A DNA stretch of 64,000 nucleotides from Paraescarpia echinospica (GCA_020002185.1 CM034534.1:67702452-67766451), one strand, 5' to 3'. Numbered from the stretch's first letter, positions 11,001-21,209 are shown. Numbers and translations are program-made. The notes: generated by a model from the letters alone, not told the origin.

Positions 11001-11054
11001 ACAAGTGAATATGGATTAAAAAGTGTGTGGCACAAAAAATTACACAATTTAAAA

Positions 11055-11215
11055 AGCAAGTTTTTATATAGCGCAGTATCCAGACCTAAGGACTGCTCAA
11101 AGCACTTTACACTTTACTCCCTGGCAGATCTGTTCAGTCGAACAACATCTCGACTTCTCTGGGAATCATCCAGTGGTATAATCTGAAGACTCTTTCGTCA
11201 TCACCTTTAAATGAT
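11055..11215 (-). mobile_element. 3' part of a tRNA-derived SINE
   Basis: The string TATAGCGCAGTATCCAG, followed by GGACTGCTCAAAGC and CTCGACTTCTCTGGGAA, matches the SINE at 46050-46365 in the same orientation and the one at 15445-15720 in the opposite orientation. The tRNA-like head is missing here, so this is a 5'-truncated copy. Confidence 0.65.
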
Positions 11216-11920
11216 TATAATATCATTATGGTAAATTAGTGGTTTATGTTCCAAAGATTATATTTTATTTGTTGCTAGTATGCTGTGCAATTAATTAAAC
11301 TGTCATTTCTGGAATGCCACAAAAGTATGTTTCTATTAATTGCAAGAATGTTTCTTAAATTATGTCCTTTTTATAAAACAGTATAAGTTGTTATGTATAT
11401 ATCCAATTTCTGGGCATACATATCATTGTCTAGCCCATTAGTATACACGGTTTTGAGCAATAGGCATATTTATTTTATGAGATGTGAATTTTTGTGGTTT
11501 ATATTCGTAAGTACTTCACTCAAATCAACTGTCCCAAAAGTTTGTTTTGCACAACTTTGTCGGAATATGTATTATATATTTACCACAAAGATATCTTAAG
11601 AATCACATTACTTATTTTGCTAAAAAAACAGGCATAGAACATTAGTTGAATAGACTTGTGGGCACTTGTGTCGAATCTGGACCCACCTCAATTTTGCCGT
11701 TATAACGTGAGTTTTGCCTAACTTTGATACATCACTGAGATAGTTCCATCATTCAACATTATCCTAGGCATATTTACCTGGAAGAATATTGCGTCTCACA
11801 CCCATTTGAGGCATAAATAGTGCCTGGTTTGTATCAACATAGGCTACTATATCACTCATTTTACACGTGCTGTGCAGTAACGCATGGCCGCATTGGTGCA
11901 GACTAGTGCAAACCGGACAG
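11216..11920. other. intergenic, no gene seen
   Basis: AT-rich DNA without recognisable repeats or exon-like frames. A 68-residue frame at 11393-11599 has no family resemblance and is probably chance. Confidence 0.5.
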
Positions 11921-12128
11921 CTATTTGGGCTTCAAAGGGGTCCGGATTCGATACAAGTGCCAACTAGTGTATAGGATGCACGGTTTTTATTTGGGCTTCA
12001 AAAGAGTCCGGATTCGATACAATTGCCGACTAGTGAATAGGATGCACGGTTTTTATGTGGGCGCCAAAAGGGTCGACACAAGTGCTAACTAGTCATGTAG
12101 TACCATCATTAGCTTGCACGGTTTTTAC
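11921..12128 (+). repeat. 66-bp tandem repeat, three units
   Basis: Three copies of a unit that begins TTTGGGCTTCAAA-GGGTCCGGATTCGATAC and ends AACTAGTG-ATAGGATGCACGG. The third is shorter and more diverged (GGCGCCAAAAGGGTCGACAC). A last partial GCACGGTTTTT follows at 12117. Confidence 0.8.
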
Positions 12129-12677
12129 TCCCACCACTGTCATAAACCAGAAATTCTACATCAGCTACACCAGCATTCTGATTTAATGTGGGCACATTAC
12201 TATAATAGTAAAGTTGAGCGCAAAAGACAAATTGGTTCAGCTACCATTTTCTTTGTGTTTTTTTCTCCGAGTTCAACATGTCTCCCAAACGCAGATACCA
12301 TTTGGGCACCATGTTACATGAATGTCTAGATTTCGAGTATGTTGAAACTCTGCAAGGTGTCACCAATGGAGACATCGGGGATCCCACGGGAATATTCCGT
12401 GATTGGACAACTGTGATGTCATTCATGTTATCCAATGGAGTTAATTCCAAGAGGTAAATCCTAACCAGCCCTGAGTGACATTAACACGACTAAACGATGC
12501 TGCAACAAATCTGTGATTTTGTAGGAATATAAGTGACTTTGTGGTGTCATTTCTTGCTGCTCGCCGACACTGAATATATCCCGAAAGAAAAAAAAAATGG
12601 GCACACAAAATAGCTACGATGTGGCAATTTGGGGCGAGGCGGCATAGAAAAACAGCATATTCCAGGGGAAACACTGG

Positions 12678-12803
12678 ATTATGGACCCCCACCCAGGTCA
12701 AAATTATATAGGGTGGGTCCATATGGACCCGATGTGTCCATATTCTATAGGGAAAATGGACCTGGGGTCCATTATGGAAAATGGACCATGGGGTCCATAT
12801 TCC
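12678..12803. repeat. cluster of GGTCCAT/ATGGACC palindromes
   Basis: At least eight occurrences of TGGACC or GGTCCA in 125 bp, alternating in orientation, including the perfect palindrome GGGTCCATATGGACCC. Such spacing allows many competing hairpins. Confidence 0.7.
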
Positions 12804-13190
12804 AGTATCTACAATATGTACTCCGGGGTATGGTTTGTATTCTATCGGACACCACCGGAATTAACAATGCTCATCATTATTTATGTCTTAGCCTTAGGAG
12901 TTATGATAGGCGAGAGCCTCATGAGGCATGTTTACGACGGTGAAATGAATACCACCAACTGAACTCGAAAGCTGAAAGGCAGCCCCACTTCACCACTGGT
13001 AGATTGGGTCATGTGGGGGTCACAAAGTTGATTCTGCACTTAACATGAGCCCACTGGAAAGCTGGGTTGTGGTGTAAGCGGGCGAAGCAGTAGGCAAAGC
13101 TAGGTTAGTAGGTACTCCAGAGTTCAGACTCACAACTTGTGAAAGGGCTTGGCACAAGTTTGACTAAAACGTGCATGACCGCAAAGTTGA

Positions 13191-13555
13191 CGAACGACCA
13201 CGCACGACCATGTAATATAACGTGTTGGTAGATAGTTTGGCCGTTGATGGTATATATGGTTTGTGTGTGCATTATTAAAAATTTTAAGTCTGTATTTCAT
13301 CCAGGAGTTACACAATTTAGGCATTTTATTCGATCTTCCAGACGAGCATTTAGTCTTGGCACAGTAGCGCCACCTGGCGAATGGAACAGGCGAGTTACCA
13401 CAAGCGATGCTAAAAGTTGCGAATTTTGTTACCCCAATGTGAAGAACATATCTGAAATTTGGCGAGCTGCACACACATACCTCCTACGTGCCACCAACAG
13501 CACGCTTGATTACCAACACTACATACATTTTATTTTTGGTCGTGCGTGGTCGTCC
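13191..13555. mobile_element. 365-bp MITE-like element with ~40-bp inverted ends
   Basis: The left end, with ACGACCACGCACGACCA and then CGTGTTGGTA, is mirrored at the right end as TACCAACACT and then TGGTCGTGCGTGGTCGT. The interior has no transposase frame. The superfamily is not assigned. The CR1-like LINE fragment starts within 20 bp of its right end. Confidence 0.65.
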
Positions 13556-13574
13556 GTCTTTTACTTTAGTCTTT

Positions 13575-13971
13575 AAGGACATACATATGCTAGAAAGAGT
13601 ACAGTGGAGAGCGACTAAAATGATACCAAAACTGAGGGATCTTAGTTATGAAAAACGCCTAAAAGAATATGGTTTAACAACACTATAGACCAGGAGATTG
13701 AGAGGAGATCAGATAGAAGTGTTTAAAATATTGAATGGTTATGAAAATATTGATAAAAATGTTTTTTTCAGTTAAGAAAGATAGAAAGATTAGAGGACAT
13801 GAAGTTACATTAGTAAAGGAGCAGTGTAGATTAGACATAAGAAAGTTCTCATTTTCACAAAGGACTGTGAATGAATGGAACAGATTATCTGATGATTGTG
13901 TGGGTGCTAGTAGTGTGAATATGTTTAAAAATAAAATCGACACATATCTCAGAAGGGCTGGATATATGTAG
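13575..13971 (+). pseudogene. CR1/L2-like LINE, C-terminal end of reverse transcriptase ORF
   Basis: Translation gives MLERVQWRATKMIPKLRDLSYEKRLKEYGLTTL, a TAG, then TRRLRGDQIEVFKILNGYENID and later RKFSFSQRTVNEWNRLSDDCV, ending NKIDTYLRRAGYM. This is the standard C-terminus of CR1/L2-type reverse transcriptases. The TAG replaces the glutamate normally found between LTTL and TRRLRGD, a single G-to-T change. Everything upstream of the C-terminal ~135 residues is missing, as is usual for 5'-truncated LINE copies. Confidence 0.85.
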
Positions 13972-14000
13972 ATAAAAGGGTTGGACTCTCGATAAGCCAA

Positions 14001-14345
14001 AGGGCGCGCGATAGTGTAGTGGTTAGCACATCCGCCTGACATGCCGGCGCCCCGAGTTCAACACCCGGACCGGGCAGGTATGGTATATTTGGTATAAAAA
14101 CCTGGTTCTCAACATTGGGGACTGTGTATCCCTCGTGACTCGGAAATCACGTTAATGTCGGTCCCGTCTCAATTTGGGATGTAAAAGAACCACTGAGGAC
14201 GACAAGCACCCTGGCAGTGACCACCCATAGTGCCAGCATAGAAAGGTCGGCTTGGCGATAATGTTCTGAAAAAGGCTGACTAGTTGAATGAGACCTCATA
14301 AGATCATAACATTGTAACCACAAAAATATACAGACTAGTCAGTTA
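14001..14345 (+). mobile_element. tRNA-derived SINE (Val/Asp-like head)
   Basis: The segment GATAGTGTAGTGGTTAGCAC followed by GACATGCC and GAGTTCAACACCCGG reproduces the A box, anticodon arm and B box of a tRNA-Val- or tRNA-Asp-like molecule. The B box carries A instead of G at GTTCAA. About 260 bp of non-tRNA body follows, containing TTGGGATGTAAAAGAACCACT and CTGGCAGTGACCAC. The 3' limit is approximate. Confidence 0.65.
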
Positions 14346-15440
14346 ATAGAACGTTGCCGAGTGCTGGAAATAACTAGAACTAGAACAACTAGAAGGGCTT
14401 CCTTGTCCACCTGCCATCTAGAGTTTATTCTCTGGATGGCAATCTTGTTAAATCTACTTTAGTCATGCCGCTTGAAACCCCTTCCTTGAGGAGTCACCCA
14501 GTGTTAAGTAGGCCTACTTAAAATCAGGTAAAATGACGTGCCCAAATAGGAGCAACACCACTGGCCGAAGCCATCCTTCGGGATGTTGTGCCAGTATTGG
14601 AAACAGAAGCATCAAATCCGTAACTTGGGAGGATACCTATTATCGCTCACCAAAAGCGTTAACCACTATGAACAACGTCGCATAACGATATCGTCTTGGT
14701 TTTACCTGCCATAGATCCTGGATAGTAGCATCTGGTTCAACCGAAAATCGTGAAGATCTTCTATTAGTTTCATCCATCTTGCAGAGTGCGGCGCAGAACA
14801 ATTCAATTCTTAAACTAAAACTCTTGCCGCCTTTCCCCGCAAGGTATTAGTTCCGGCCAAATGTACTAGAGACCGCCACCACTTGTTGTTCACGAGGTTC
14901 CGGATCGCGTCGGCTGCCTTACCGCGTCGGCGCAAAATACTTGGACGCGTCGGCAAAATGTTTGGTCGCGTCAGCGAAATATGCATATTATAACATTATC
15001 AGATCTGACGTAATATTATCACCAAATATGTTTCACTTTGTTGTTTGGTCAGGACTGTTTGTGTGCACTTCCACAAATTCCACAATACGGGGCAACAGAA
15101 TGAAGACAAATAGTGTTCCAGTAATTTACACAATTGCAGCATCATAGAAGACGACCTGAACCGTTTGAATTGAGCGCCAAAGTTTCAGGGATTAATCTAC
15201 GACCCCTAGATTAGGACGTAAGTCATACATTTTTTTCAAAATATCCCAGAAATGTCAATTAAGATTCTCACATTTTATGGGGTACGTAAATCAGTTGTTC
15301 GGAACGTAAAACATAATGTGCGGGTAATACATAAAACGGAACCACGTGCTCGCGGCAAATACTTCGGGAAAACGGCCCCAGCGTTATGGACTTGGCAACA
15401 TGAAGTACAGTCTGTAGTTCTAGACTCTGACACTGGTATT
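14346..15440. other. repeat-rich intergenic, no gene
   Basis: No exon is supported. Around 14900-14985 the string CGCGTCGGCAAAAT and variants occur four times in about 80 bp (CGCGTCGGCTG, CGCGTCGGCGCAAAATAC, CGCGTCGGCAAAATG, CGCGTCAGCGAAATATG), a short degenerate tandem repeat. A solo minisatellite-like string GCGTTATGGACTTGGCA occurs at 15380. Confidence 0.45.
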
Positions 15441-15444
15441 AGTG

Positions 15445-15720
15445 TGGAGCGCACTAGCGCAGCGGTAAGAGCTTCAGAATCTCGACTAAGAGAACCCGGG
15501 TTCGAATCCTGTGCGACGGTTCGAACCGTGGACAAGTTCGTTTACTCTACATTCCTTCAGTTCACTCAGCTGTATGAATGAATACCTGGCTGCAGACAGT
15601 GGTGGATATTTGTGTACGAATAGTCTTCGCGCATTAATTGCAGCGTGGCTGAATGCTTCTCAGAGAATTCGAGATGGTGTTCGATTGAACAGGTCTGCCA
15701 GGGAGAAAAGCATATAAATC
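15445..15720 (+). mobile_element. tRNA-derived SINE, full-length copy
   Basis: The A box (TAGCGCAGCGGTAAGAGC) and B box (GGGTTCGAATCCTG) form a tRNA-like head at about 15447-15518. The body contains GTGGATATTTGTGTACGAA, then GTCTTCGCGCATTAATT and GCGTGGCTGAATGCTTCTC. The same body, in reverse orientation, makes up the copy at 46050-46365 and part of the copy at 11055-11215. Transcription by RNA polymerase III from the internal boxes is expected of the class. Confidence 0.75.
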
Positions 15721-16520
15721 CCGTTATTATGCAAGGCGTAGCCTATTAGTGAATTTCAATTGCACTTTGCAAGTCGCCGAAAGCGCCTATTCGCGGAAGT
15801 CACGACTGGCAGAATTAAGGGAAACGATTCGATTGATGTCGGCGCAAAACAAACAATGTCAATGCCTCGCACCACATTTACTGTTCCCAAAGATTTGACA
15901 GTACTCACACAAACAAGTGACAGTTATCACCGCGTTAATATAGTTTACCGTAGCTCTAATTTGTTTAACTTAAATACGTTTAATGACATGTTGTTGACGG
16001 GCGGAACGCCATAAGGCGACGTAGTTCAGAAAAAAAGTAACGAAAATATATCGCGGAAGCAAATTAAAATAACGAGGTAAAAAGTAGCGTTACCTTAGAC
16101 AAAACTACTTCGTTACAAGTCGAAGTAGTTAATATAAATGATTATTACATGACACCCCTGCTCACCGTGGTTGCTAGCGTGATATGCTGTTTCAAAATAC
16201 GCGTAGGGAAAACACATCAACTTTACTACACTGCTTTGATTTACCAATAATGATAAAGTCAGTTTTATTTGCATTTAATTTTTATTTGCTGTCAGTGATC
16301 AGTGGTAGATATATTGGCGGCAATCATTATAATACTAGTATACATCACGCAGGAATTGCCGATGATAATGTCGAATTGCATACATAAATAACCAAACAAA
16401 ATAAAACTATACATCAATATACACACAACAAATATATGGCTAACATCACTCAAACTGTCCGAGATCACTGCCTCACATAAATAACCCAACAAAACAAAAA
16501 TACGTTATAAAAAAACAGAG
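15721..16520. other. left flank of the palindromic element, no gene
   Basis: No coding region is supported. Between 16010 and 16150 the motif AAAAGTAACG and its complement CGTTAC recur, as in subterminal regions of hAT elements. At 16384-16500 a 26-bp string CATAAATAAC-CAACAAAA occurs twice. GGCTAACATCACTCAAAC at 16438 is shared with the right flank (28005) and partly with 34037, so the palindrome inserted near a dispersed repeat. Confidence 0.4.
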
Positions 16521-16526
16521 GTCGCT
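16521..16526 (+). other. 6-bp target-site duplication GTCGCT (left)
   Basis: GTCGCT immediately precedes the left terminus AGTAGTGTATGAG and is repeated immediately after the right terminus at 27911-27916. Six bases is the duplication length known for Polinton/Maverick integration. Confidence 0.8.
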
Positions 16527-16559
16527 AGTAGTGTATGAGTGTTTTGTAATACGTAAACT

Positions 16560-16840
16560 GACGGGTGCATGTGCTCCCATGGCAATTTATGCTGACATAA
16601 GGGCATTTTATGCTGACATAGTTCCTTCCCCTAGTGATAAGAAGTGAATCTAACCCACCCCTAGCGGTATAATACGTAAACTGACGGGTGTATGTGCTCC
16701 GATGGCATTTTATGCTGACATAGGCTCTTTATGCTGACATACTTCCTGTCAGCTGTCCTTCCCCTAGCGGTAAGAAGTGAATCTAACCCACCTCTAGCGG
16801 TAAGAAGTGAATCTATCCCACCCCTAGCGGTATTTAGTGT
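16560..16840. repeat. subterminal repeats in the left arm
   Basis: CCCCTAGCGGTAAGAAGTGA and variants occur about five times, interleaved with two copies of a longer unit holding TACGTAAACTGACGGGTG, TGTGCTCC and TTATGCTGACATA. The mirrored set lies at 27620-27890. Subterminal direct repeats in a transposon often bind its integrase or transposase; that role here is inference. Confidence 0.75.
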
Positions 16841-17004
16841 CATAGAGGTATGATATATCTTCTGTATTCATGAAAGAATGATATAATAATAATAATTAAT
16901 AATAATAACCAACAACATATCATCAAAGTAAAAACATGTTTTTTATTTACTTATTGATACATATATTCAGTAGGAAAGTCTTTGTTTACTCATCTTTTTT
17001 TGTT

Positions 17005-17218
17005 TTAGTCATCATCCATACAGAAATATCCATCGTCAACAAGATCTCCATCATGAATAAATTCCCAATTGTCATGATCTCCAGTATCAATAGGAGGCGG
17101 CGACGGAGGCGGCGTAAAGTCATACGACGCTGACGGTGGTTCTATACGTGGGCGATTCTTTATGTCCTGGAGGCTCTCATATAAGAGGTAACGATGCTCT
17201 TCAAGAAGTTCTTCTTCT
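17005..17218 (-). CDS. terminal exon, acidic Pro-rich protein (left-arm copy)
   Basis: The exon follows the acceptor TTTACCTTACAG (read on the minus strand) and ends with TAA. It encodes about 70 residues: a charged helical start EEELLEEHRYL, then RIEPPSASYDFTPPPSPPP, then IDTGDHDNWEF and an acidic end. The mirrored right-arm exon at 27238-27451 has equal length; I count three base differences, two of them changing residues. The tail IEPP...YD...PPPIDTGD...NW is also found in the neighbouring frame at 17946-18101. An AATAAA signal follows in the right arm. I do not recognise the family. Transcription runs outward, toward the element terminus. Confidence 0.5.
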
Positions 17219-17564
17219 CTGTAAGGTAAATATTAAAACTTTGAAAACTATATAAAACTTTGAAAACTATACCAATGAGACCTTACACACATACTATAAC
17301 CAGACACAGCGTTGCTAGGCAACCACAAGCTATTTTGAGAGCGTGGACAGATGAAGGAAGTCACCAAGGCCAGAACTAGGTCACCTATGTACACATTGTT
17401 AGTCAGTCAAGCTAGAAAAAGAGAGAGGAAGTCACCAAAACCAGAATTAGCTCGTCTATGAATAGGAAAACAGTCATCTATATAACATCCTGTTAACGAG
17501 GTGTCTTGTGACGCAAACTTCCCGTCCTGCAACTATTTTTACTATGTAACAGAGGAAAGTTTTA

Positions 17565-17760
17565 AAAGGTGGGTCATTAGAGATAATGAAGTATACTTAA
17601 TGATATATTGAGGATGTGATATGTATGTATTGAAGTCCCATCGTGTATAAGGAAGATAGAAACGAAAGAACAAAGAGGAAAGTTTTAAAAGGTGGGTCAT
17701 TAGAGATAAAGAAGTATACTGAATGATGTATTGAGATTGGAAATGAAGAAACGAAAGAAC
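17565..17760 (-). repeat. two copies of a ~110-bp gene-end module (left arm)
   Basis: AGGAAAGTTTTAAAAGGTGGG, TCATTAGAGATAATGAAGTATACTTAATGATATATTGAG and a variant lie side by side, and related modules recur at 18128-18185, 18240-18300 and 19022-19080. All are mirrored in the right arm. The repeated module adjoins the terminal-exon frames. Confidence 0.7.
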
Positions 17761-17844
17761 ATAAGATTGTAAATGAAAATGTATGTACGTATGTATGTGT
17801 ATGAAAGAATGAAAGCTTATAATGAATGATATATTGATAATGTG

Positions 17845-17877
<33 letters not shown>

Positions 17878-17883
17878 TGTATG
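17845..17883 (+). repeat. (GTAT)n microsatellite
   Basis: Eight to ten GTAT units; further GTAT tracts lie at 17781-17800 and 18303-18335. Long frames rich in HTYIHTYIH across these repeats are artefacts of the microsatellite. Confidence 0.9.
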
Positions 17884-17945
17884 AAAGAATGAATCTAAGG
17901 TAAAAACCAACAAAACAACATATTTTCAAAGTTGAAATATAGTAT

Positions 17946-18101
17946 TTAATTGATGATATCATGAAATCCATCGTCCTCTGAATCGGAAGAACAGTCTATC
18001 CAGTTCTCTCTATCCCCCGTATCAATAGGTGGTGGGGAAGACGCATCATACAACGGACATGGCGGTTCGATTACCGGACGTGTAGCCAACAGCTCCGCCA
18101 T
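17946..18101 (-). CDS. acidic Pro-rich frame, paralogue of the terminal exon (left-arm copy)
   Basis: The minus-strand ATG opens MAELLATRPVIEPPCPLYDASSPPPIDTGDREN in two stretches, then NWIDCSSDSEDDGFHD and a TAA. It repeats the VIEPP...YD...SPPPIDTGD...NW core of the exon at 17005-17218, so the two arose by duplication inside the arm. The protein sequence is identical in both arms (right copy 26371-26526), whereas nearby frames differ. It may be a terminal exon rather than a complete 51-residue gene, since the frame stays open upstream. Function unknown; the acidic SDSEDD tail recalls nuclear protein interaction tails, which is only a suggestion. Confidence 0.45.
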   Translation of the reverse strand: MAELLATRPVIEPPCPLYDASSPPPIDTGDRENWIDCSSDSEDDGFHDIIN

Positions 18102-18724
18102 CACGTTGGTAAAGAAGATGTTGAAAGGTGGGTCATGAGAGATAAAGAAGTATACTGAATGCGTTATTGCTGATGTGATATGTATGTATATAAGAATAAG
18201 TGGTCCTATGTTGTATTGTGTATAACGAGTATAAAAGGTGTCGAAAGGTAGGACATTAGACATAAAGAAGTATAATGAATGATGTATTGATGATGTGATA
18301 TATGTATGTATATATGTATGTATGTATGTATGTACGAAATAATGAAAATAAGGTAAAAACCAACAAAACAACATATTTTCAAAGTTGAAATATACTATTT
18401 AATTGATTATATTATTGATGATGTGATATGTATGTATATAAGAATAAGATTGGAAATGAAAGTGTATGTACGTATGTGTAACTTTTAAACTGTAGAAATA
18501 ATACGTTAAATCTACACCTATTGTATATGACAGTGTTGCGTAATATATAAGTATAATGTCAAGTTACATTTAACACGAAACCGAATCCTGGTAAGTAGGC
18601 CATATCACGCGGCTTATCGCATACTGCACCCGCTAACGAGCTCGTGCAGAGAGCGGAGTTCAACTCGTGATTCCATTGTCTGTACTGTCTCGTGATCGAC
18701 AAGACATAACGTCTCGAACGGATG

Positions 18725-18730
18725 TATAAA
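18725..18730 (+). promoter_or_regulatory. TATA box of an inward-facing promoter (left arm)
   Basis: TATAAA about 75 bp upstream of the ATG at 18805, in a GC-richer island that is well conserved between arms. Its mirror image stands in the right arm near 25707-25712, so the two promoters face each other across the palindrome. Confidence 0.5.
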
Positions 18731-18804
18731 CCTACCACAAGTCTAGTGGAGCATATCACTTTCTACCGACTTCGAACAACGCATCTACTCTCCGATTGCT
18801 GAAC

Positions 18805-18867
18805 ATGGCGAGTGCCCAGGACAAGTCATGCCCCGAGGACATCATGAATCTTACACGTGTCGTGCAA
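18805..18867 (+). CDS. first coding exon, MASAQDK... (left-arm copy)
   Basis: An ATG in the context GAACATGG opens MASAQDKSCPEDIMNLTRVV plus one Q, and the frame ends exactly at a canonical donor CAA|GTAAGT. The same 63 bases with the same donor occur on the minus strand of the right arm (25577-25639) without a difference. A TATA box lies upstream at a suitable distance. Downstream exons were not identified: candidate frames toward the centre lack family resemblance. Direction is inward, opposite to the terminal exons at 17005 and 17946. Confidence 0.5.
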
Positions 18868-19439
18868 GTAAGTGATGGCAATTACGTATTTTATCGCCCA
18901 CTGACCTCGTAACGTGCGCTTGACCTCCCAATGTGTATGTTAGATTCACGGGTGACAAAAGGGGTTCCTCTATTGATTTTGGGTTTTATAGATCTCATGC
19001 AGTGGTGATGAGTATGTAAGGGTAATTAATAGTATACTGAATGATGTATTGATAATGTGATATGTATGTATGTATATAAGAATAAGAGTATATATACATG
19101 GTGCAGCTCAGTAACCTGTGCATTTAGACAAGCAAAGTGTCTAGACACTGTGACCTATATATTGACTTGCACCTCTTTTGATTTTAGCTTTGATGTAATG
19201 TCACAATGGGTGCATCTCCTGTCGGGTGTTGATTGGTCAATGCTTCAAAATCACCTCAGACTCAGTCCAAATTGGACCCGTCCAAATCCGTAAGACCTTT
19301 CTGTCTGTTAAACAAGATGGCGCTACGGTATGTGAGAAAGGGCAGGCTAGGTCAACATACACATAGATAAGGAAGGGCTGTGACACAACATGTATATGTG
19401 GAGAATCGTGGTAAGCAGGTCATAAATTAGTAATATTAG

Positions 19440-19885
19440 TATTAGTAAAAGTAGTTATATAATCGTTGTAAACTTACGTGCATCTAAGGGTAATTAAGTG
19501 GCAATTATGGGTAATTACGGGTAACTAATTACGGGTATTTAATGGTAAGTAAGAGGTAATTAGGAGTAATTACTGGGTGATCATGGGTAATTATGATAAT
19601 TAGAGGTAACTAGGAGGTAACTAATGGGTAAGTAAAGGTATAAGAGGTAAATAGAGGTAATCGCGTGTAAGTAAGGTTAATTAGGGGTAACTAAGGGGTA
19701 ATCGAGGGTAATTAGAGGTAATGAAGGGTACGTAAGGCTAACTGAGGGCTAATTGCTGGTAACTAAGTGTAATTATGGTAATTAAGAGTAAATAAGAGGT
19801 AACTAGGTTAAGGAAGGGTAACACAAAGGTAATCAAGTGGTAAGTAAGGATAATTAAGGTGAATCATAGGTAAATGAGATGAACA
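19440..19885 (+). repeat. degenerate GGTAATTA/GGTAACTA array (left arm)
   Basis: About 40 variants of the decamer GGTAATTAAG (GGTAACTAAGG, GGTAAGTAAG, GAGGTAATTA) run head to tail with drift in both length and sequence. The mirrored array in the right arm is 24550-24960. An array this degenerate is older than the arm duplication, since both arms share most variants. Confidence 0.85.
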
Positions 19886-20281
19886 CGTATTATAGTTGTT
19901 TTTGTGGTATAGTCGAATACTATGTTGTAGTTAAGACTAGTTTGTTCTTAGTGTGTAATATTGAGACGACAATGTACTATGAAAATTATTGTAATTGGTA
20001 GTCTCAGAGAATTCAATTAGTTGAAATGGGACTCTTAGTTGTTCGTCTGACCTTTCGTATTGAAGAATGACTTTCCAGTGTATTCTACATACGCACGCAA
20101 GCACTATTCCTCTGTCTGTTTACACACGAAGGCACATGTCCTTTAGTCACGCACACACTATTCCGCTGTCGGAATTCACACGCAGCTAGGTACCTTAGAC
20201 ACACGCGCACGCATACACTGTATATTTCTCTAAGGTTTACCTGAGGCTGCTAATATGTCACTCATATACAACAGTGTGTAG

Positions 20282-20518
20282 TCATTGGTCACACATCCAA
20301 CCGTGTATTGACAATGGTTCATACGTAAGTAGCCACAACCCTCTCCACCCACACGTTCGTTCCCTTACATCCAACAGTGTAGTCATTGATCCGTGACGTT
20401 TGATGCATGTGGAATGCGCCTTGGTGACATTATAACAGATGGGTGGAATGCGCCTTGGTGACATTATAACAGATGGGACTTGTGGGTGTTTACCACCATG
20501 ATCATTTTGAACAAACAA
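20282..20518 (-). other. 78-codon open frame, no family (left arm)
   Basis: A minus-strand frame MFVQNDHGGKHPQVPSVIMS... that covers two direct copies of a GGAATGCGCCTTGGTGACAT repeat, so part of its protein is internally repeated (SPRRIPPICYNV / CYNVTKAHS). Its mirror (23926-24162) differs by one residue, S versus Y. The internal repeat suggests a chance frame. Listed because it is open in both arms. Confidence 0.2.
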
Positions 20519-20549
20519 TTAATATCTGCAAGCGCGTTATGGTGTTTAT

Positions 20550-20740
20550 GTAACGATGCTTTTCTGTCAGTAGGTCTAACTATCCATGCACTTTCTGTCA
20601 TCATATATAACTATTCCTGCATTTTCTGTCAGTAGGTCTAACTATCCATGCACTTTCTGTCATCATATATAACTATTCCTGCACCTTACAGCAGTAGATA
20701 TAATTATTCCTGCACTTTATGTCAGTAGATATAACTGCTC
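20550..20740 (+). repeat. ~60-bp tandem repeat (left arm)
   Basis: Units of the form TTTCTGTCAGTAGGTCTAAC, TATCCATGCA and CTTTCTGTCATCATATATAAC repeat two to three times. The mirrored copy lies at 23710-23885. Confidence 0.8.
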
Positions 20741-20835
20741 TCTTTGTACTTAATTCTCTTGTATCGTGAACATCGAAGAATATTCAGTTGTAACTGTACA
20801 ATCATAAATATTATTGAATGGAAGCCAGTATTCCT

Positions 20836-21021
20836 CTATCCTGAATTAACCCGGGTAATAATATGTAAATGTATGTCTGTCATGAAGAATGGTGGTACGT
20901 ATGATATTCTAGAATCGATTCCGTTTTGATGCAACATTGCTTGTTGCTTAAATAGATCCACTATAGTGTTATCATTGTTGAATCTATCTTGCAGATAATC
21001 AATGGTTACATACCATTTCAT
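20836..21021 (-). other. 61-codon open frame MKWYVTIDYLQ (left arm), doubtful
   Basis: A true ATG opens MKWYVTIDYLQDRFNNDN and the frame has ordinary amino-acid composition. The right-arm copy (23423-23608) shows four differences in this frame and all four change the residue (I/V, L/I, Q/H, R/P). That pattern argues against purifying selection on this frame, so I treat it as an exon candidate only. Confidence 0.25.
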
Positions 21022-21209
21022 AAGGAAGATCTAGGCTTAACTAGGTCACCGACGGCGTCGCAGTCATAGGTCACCACTATCGTCATCATTTATCGACACC
21101 AGCAGCCGCCGTTGTATTTCGTCACCGACTACGGGTTTGTACAGGAACGCAAGAGATTAAAATAACTAGCTCACAACATACGCAACTAATACATCGACCT
21201 ACACTAATT

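Larger units (their letters stand above)
7748..11001. mobile_element. decayed DNA transposon with ~120-130-bp inverted ends, Academ-like candidate
   Basis: The sequence from 7748 inward (AGTCCAGTAGAAAT, then GACATTTTGGTTAAAAAGC, TTTCCTGAACTTCCA, TCAACCCTGGGGAAC) is repeated in reverse complement from 11001 inward in the same order. The arms differ by substitutions and a ~15-bp indel, at roughly 80% identity by eye. Between them lies one broken minus-strand gene whose pieces belong to a nuclease-like, Cys-rich multicopy family of invertebrates. Academ transposons are known for a nuclease module, Cys-rich zinc-binding motif and 3-4-bp duplications, which fits the candidate CAA repeat. The superfamily assignment is inference; the inverted ends are directly visible. 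Confidence 0.65.

Noticed and set aside
17542..18374. Long minus-strand frames rich in HTYIHTYIH (and the mirror at 26078-26914)
   Set aside because: They are translations of GTAT/CATA microsatellites. Only the acidic tail portion was kept.
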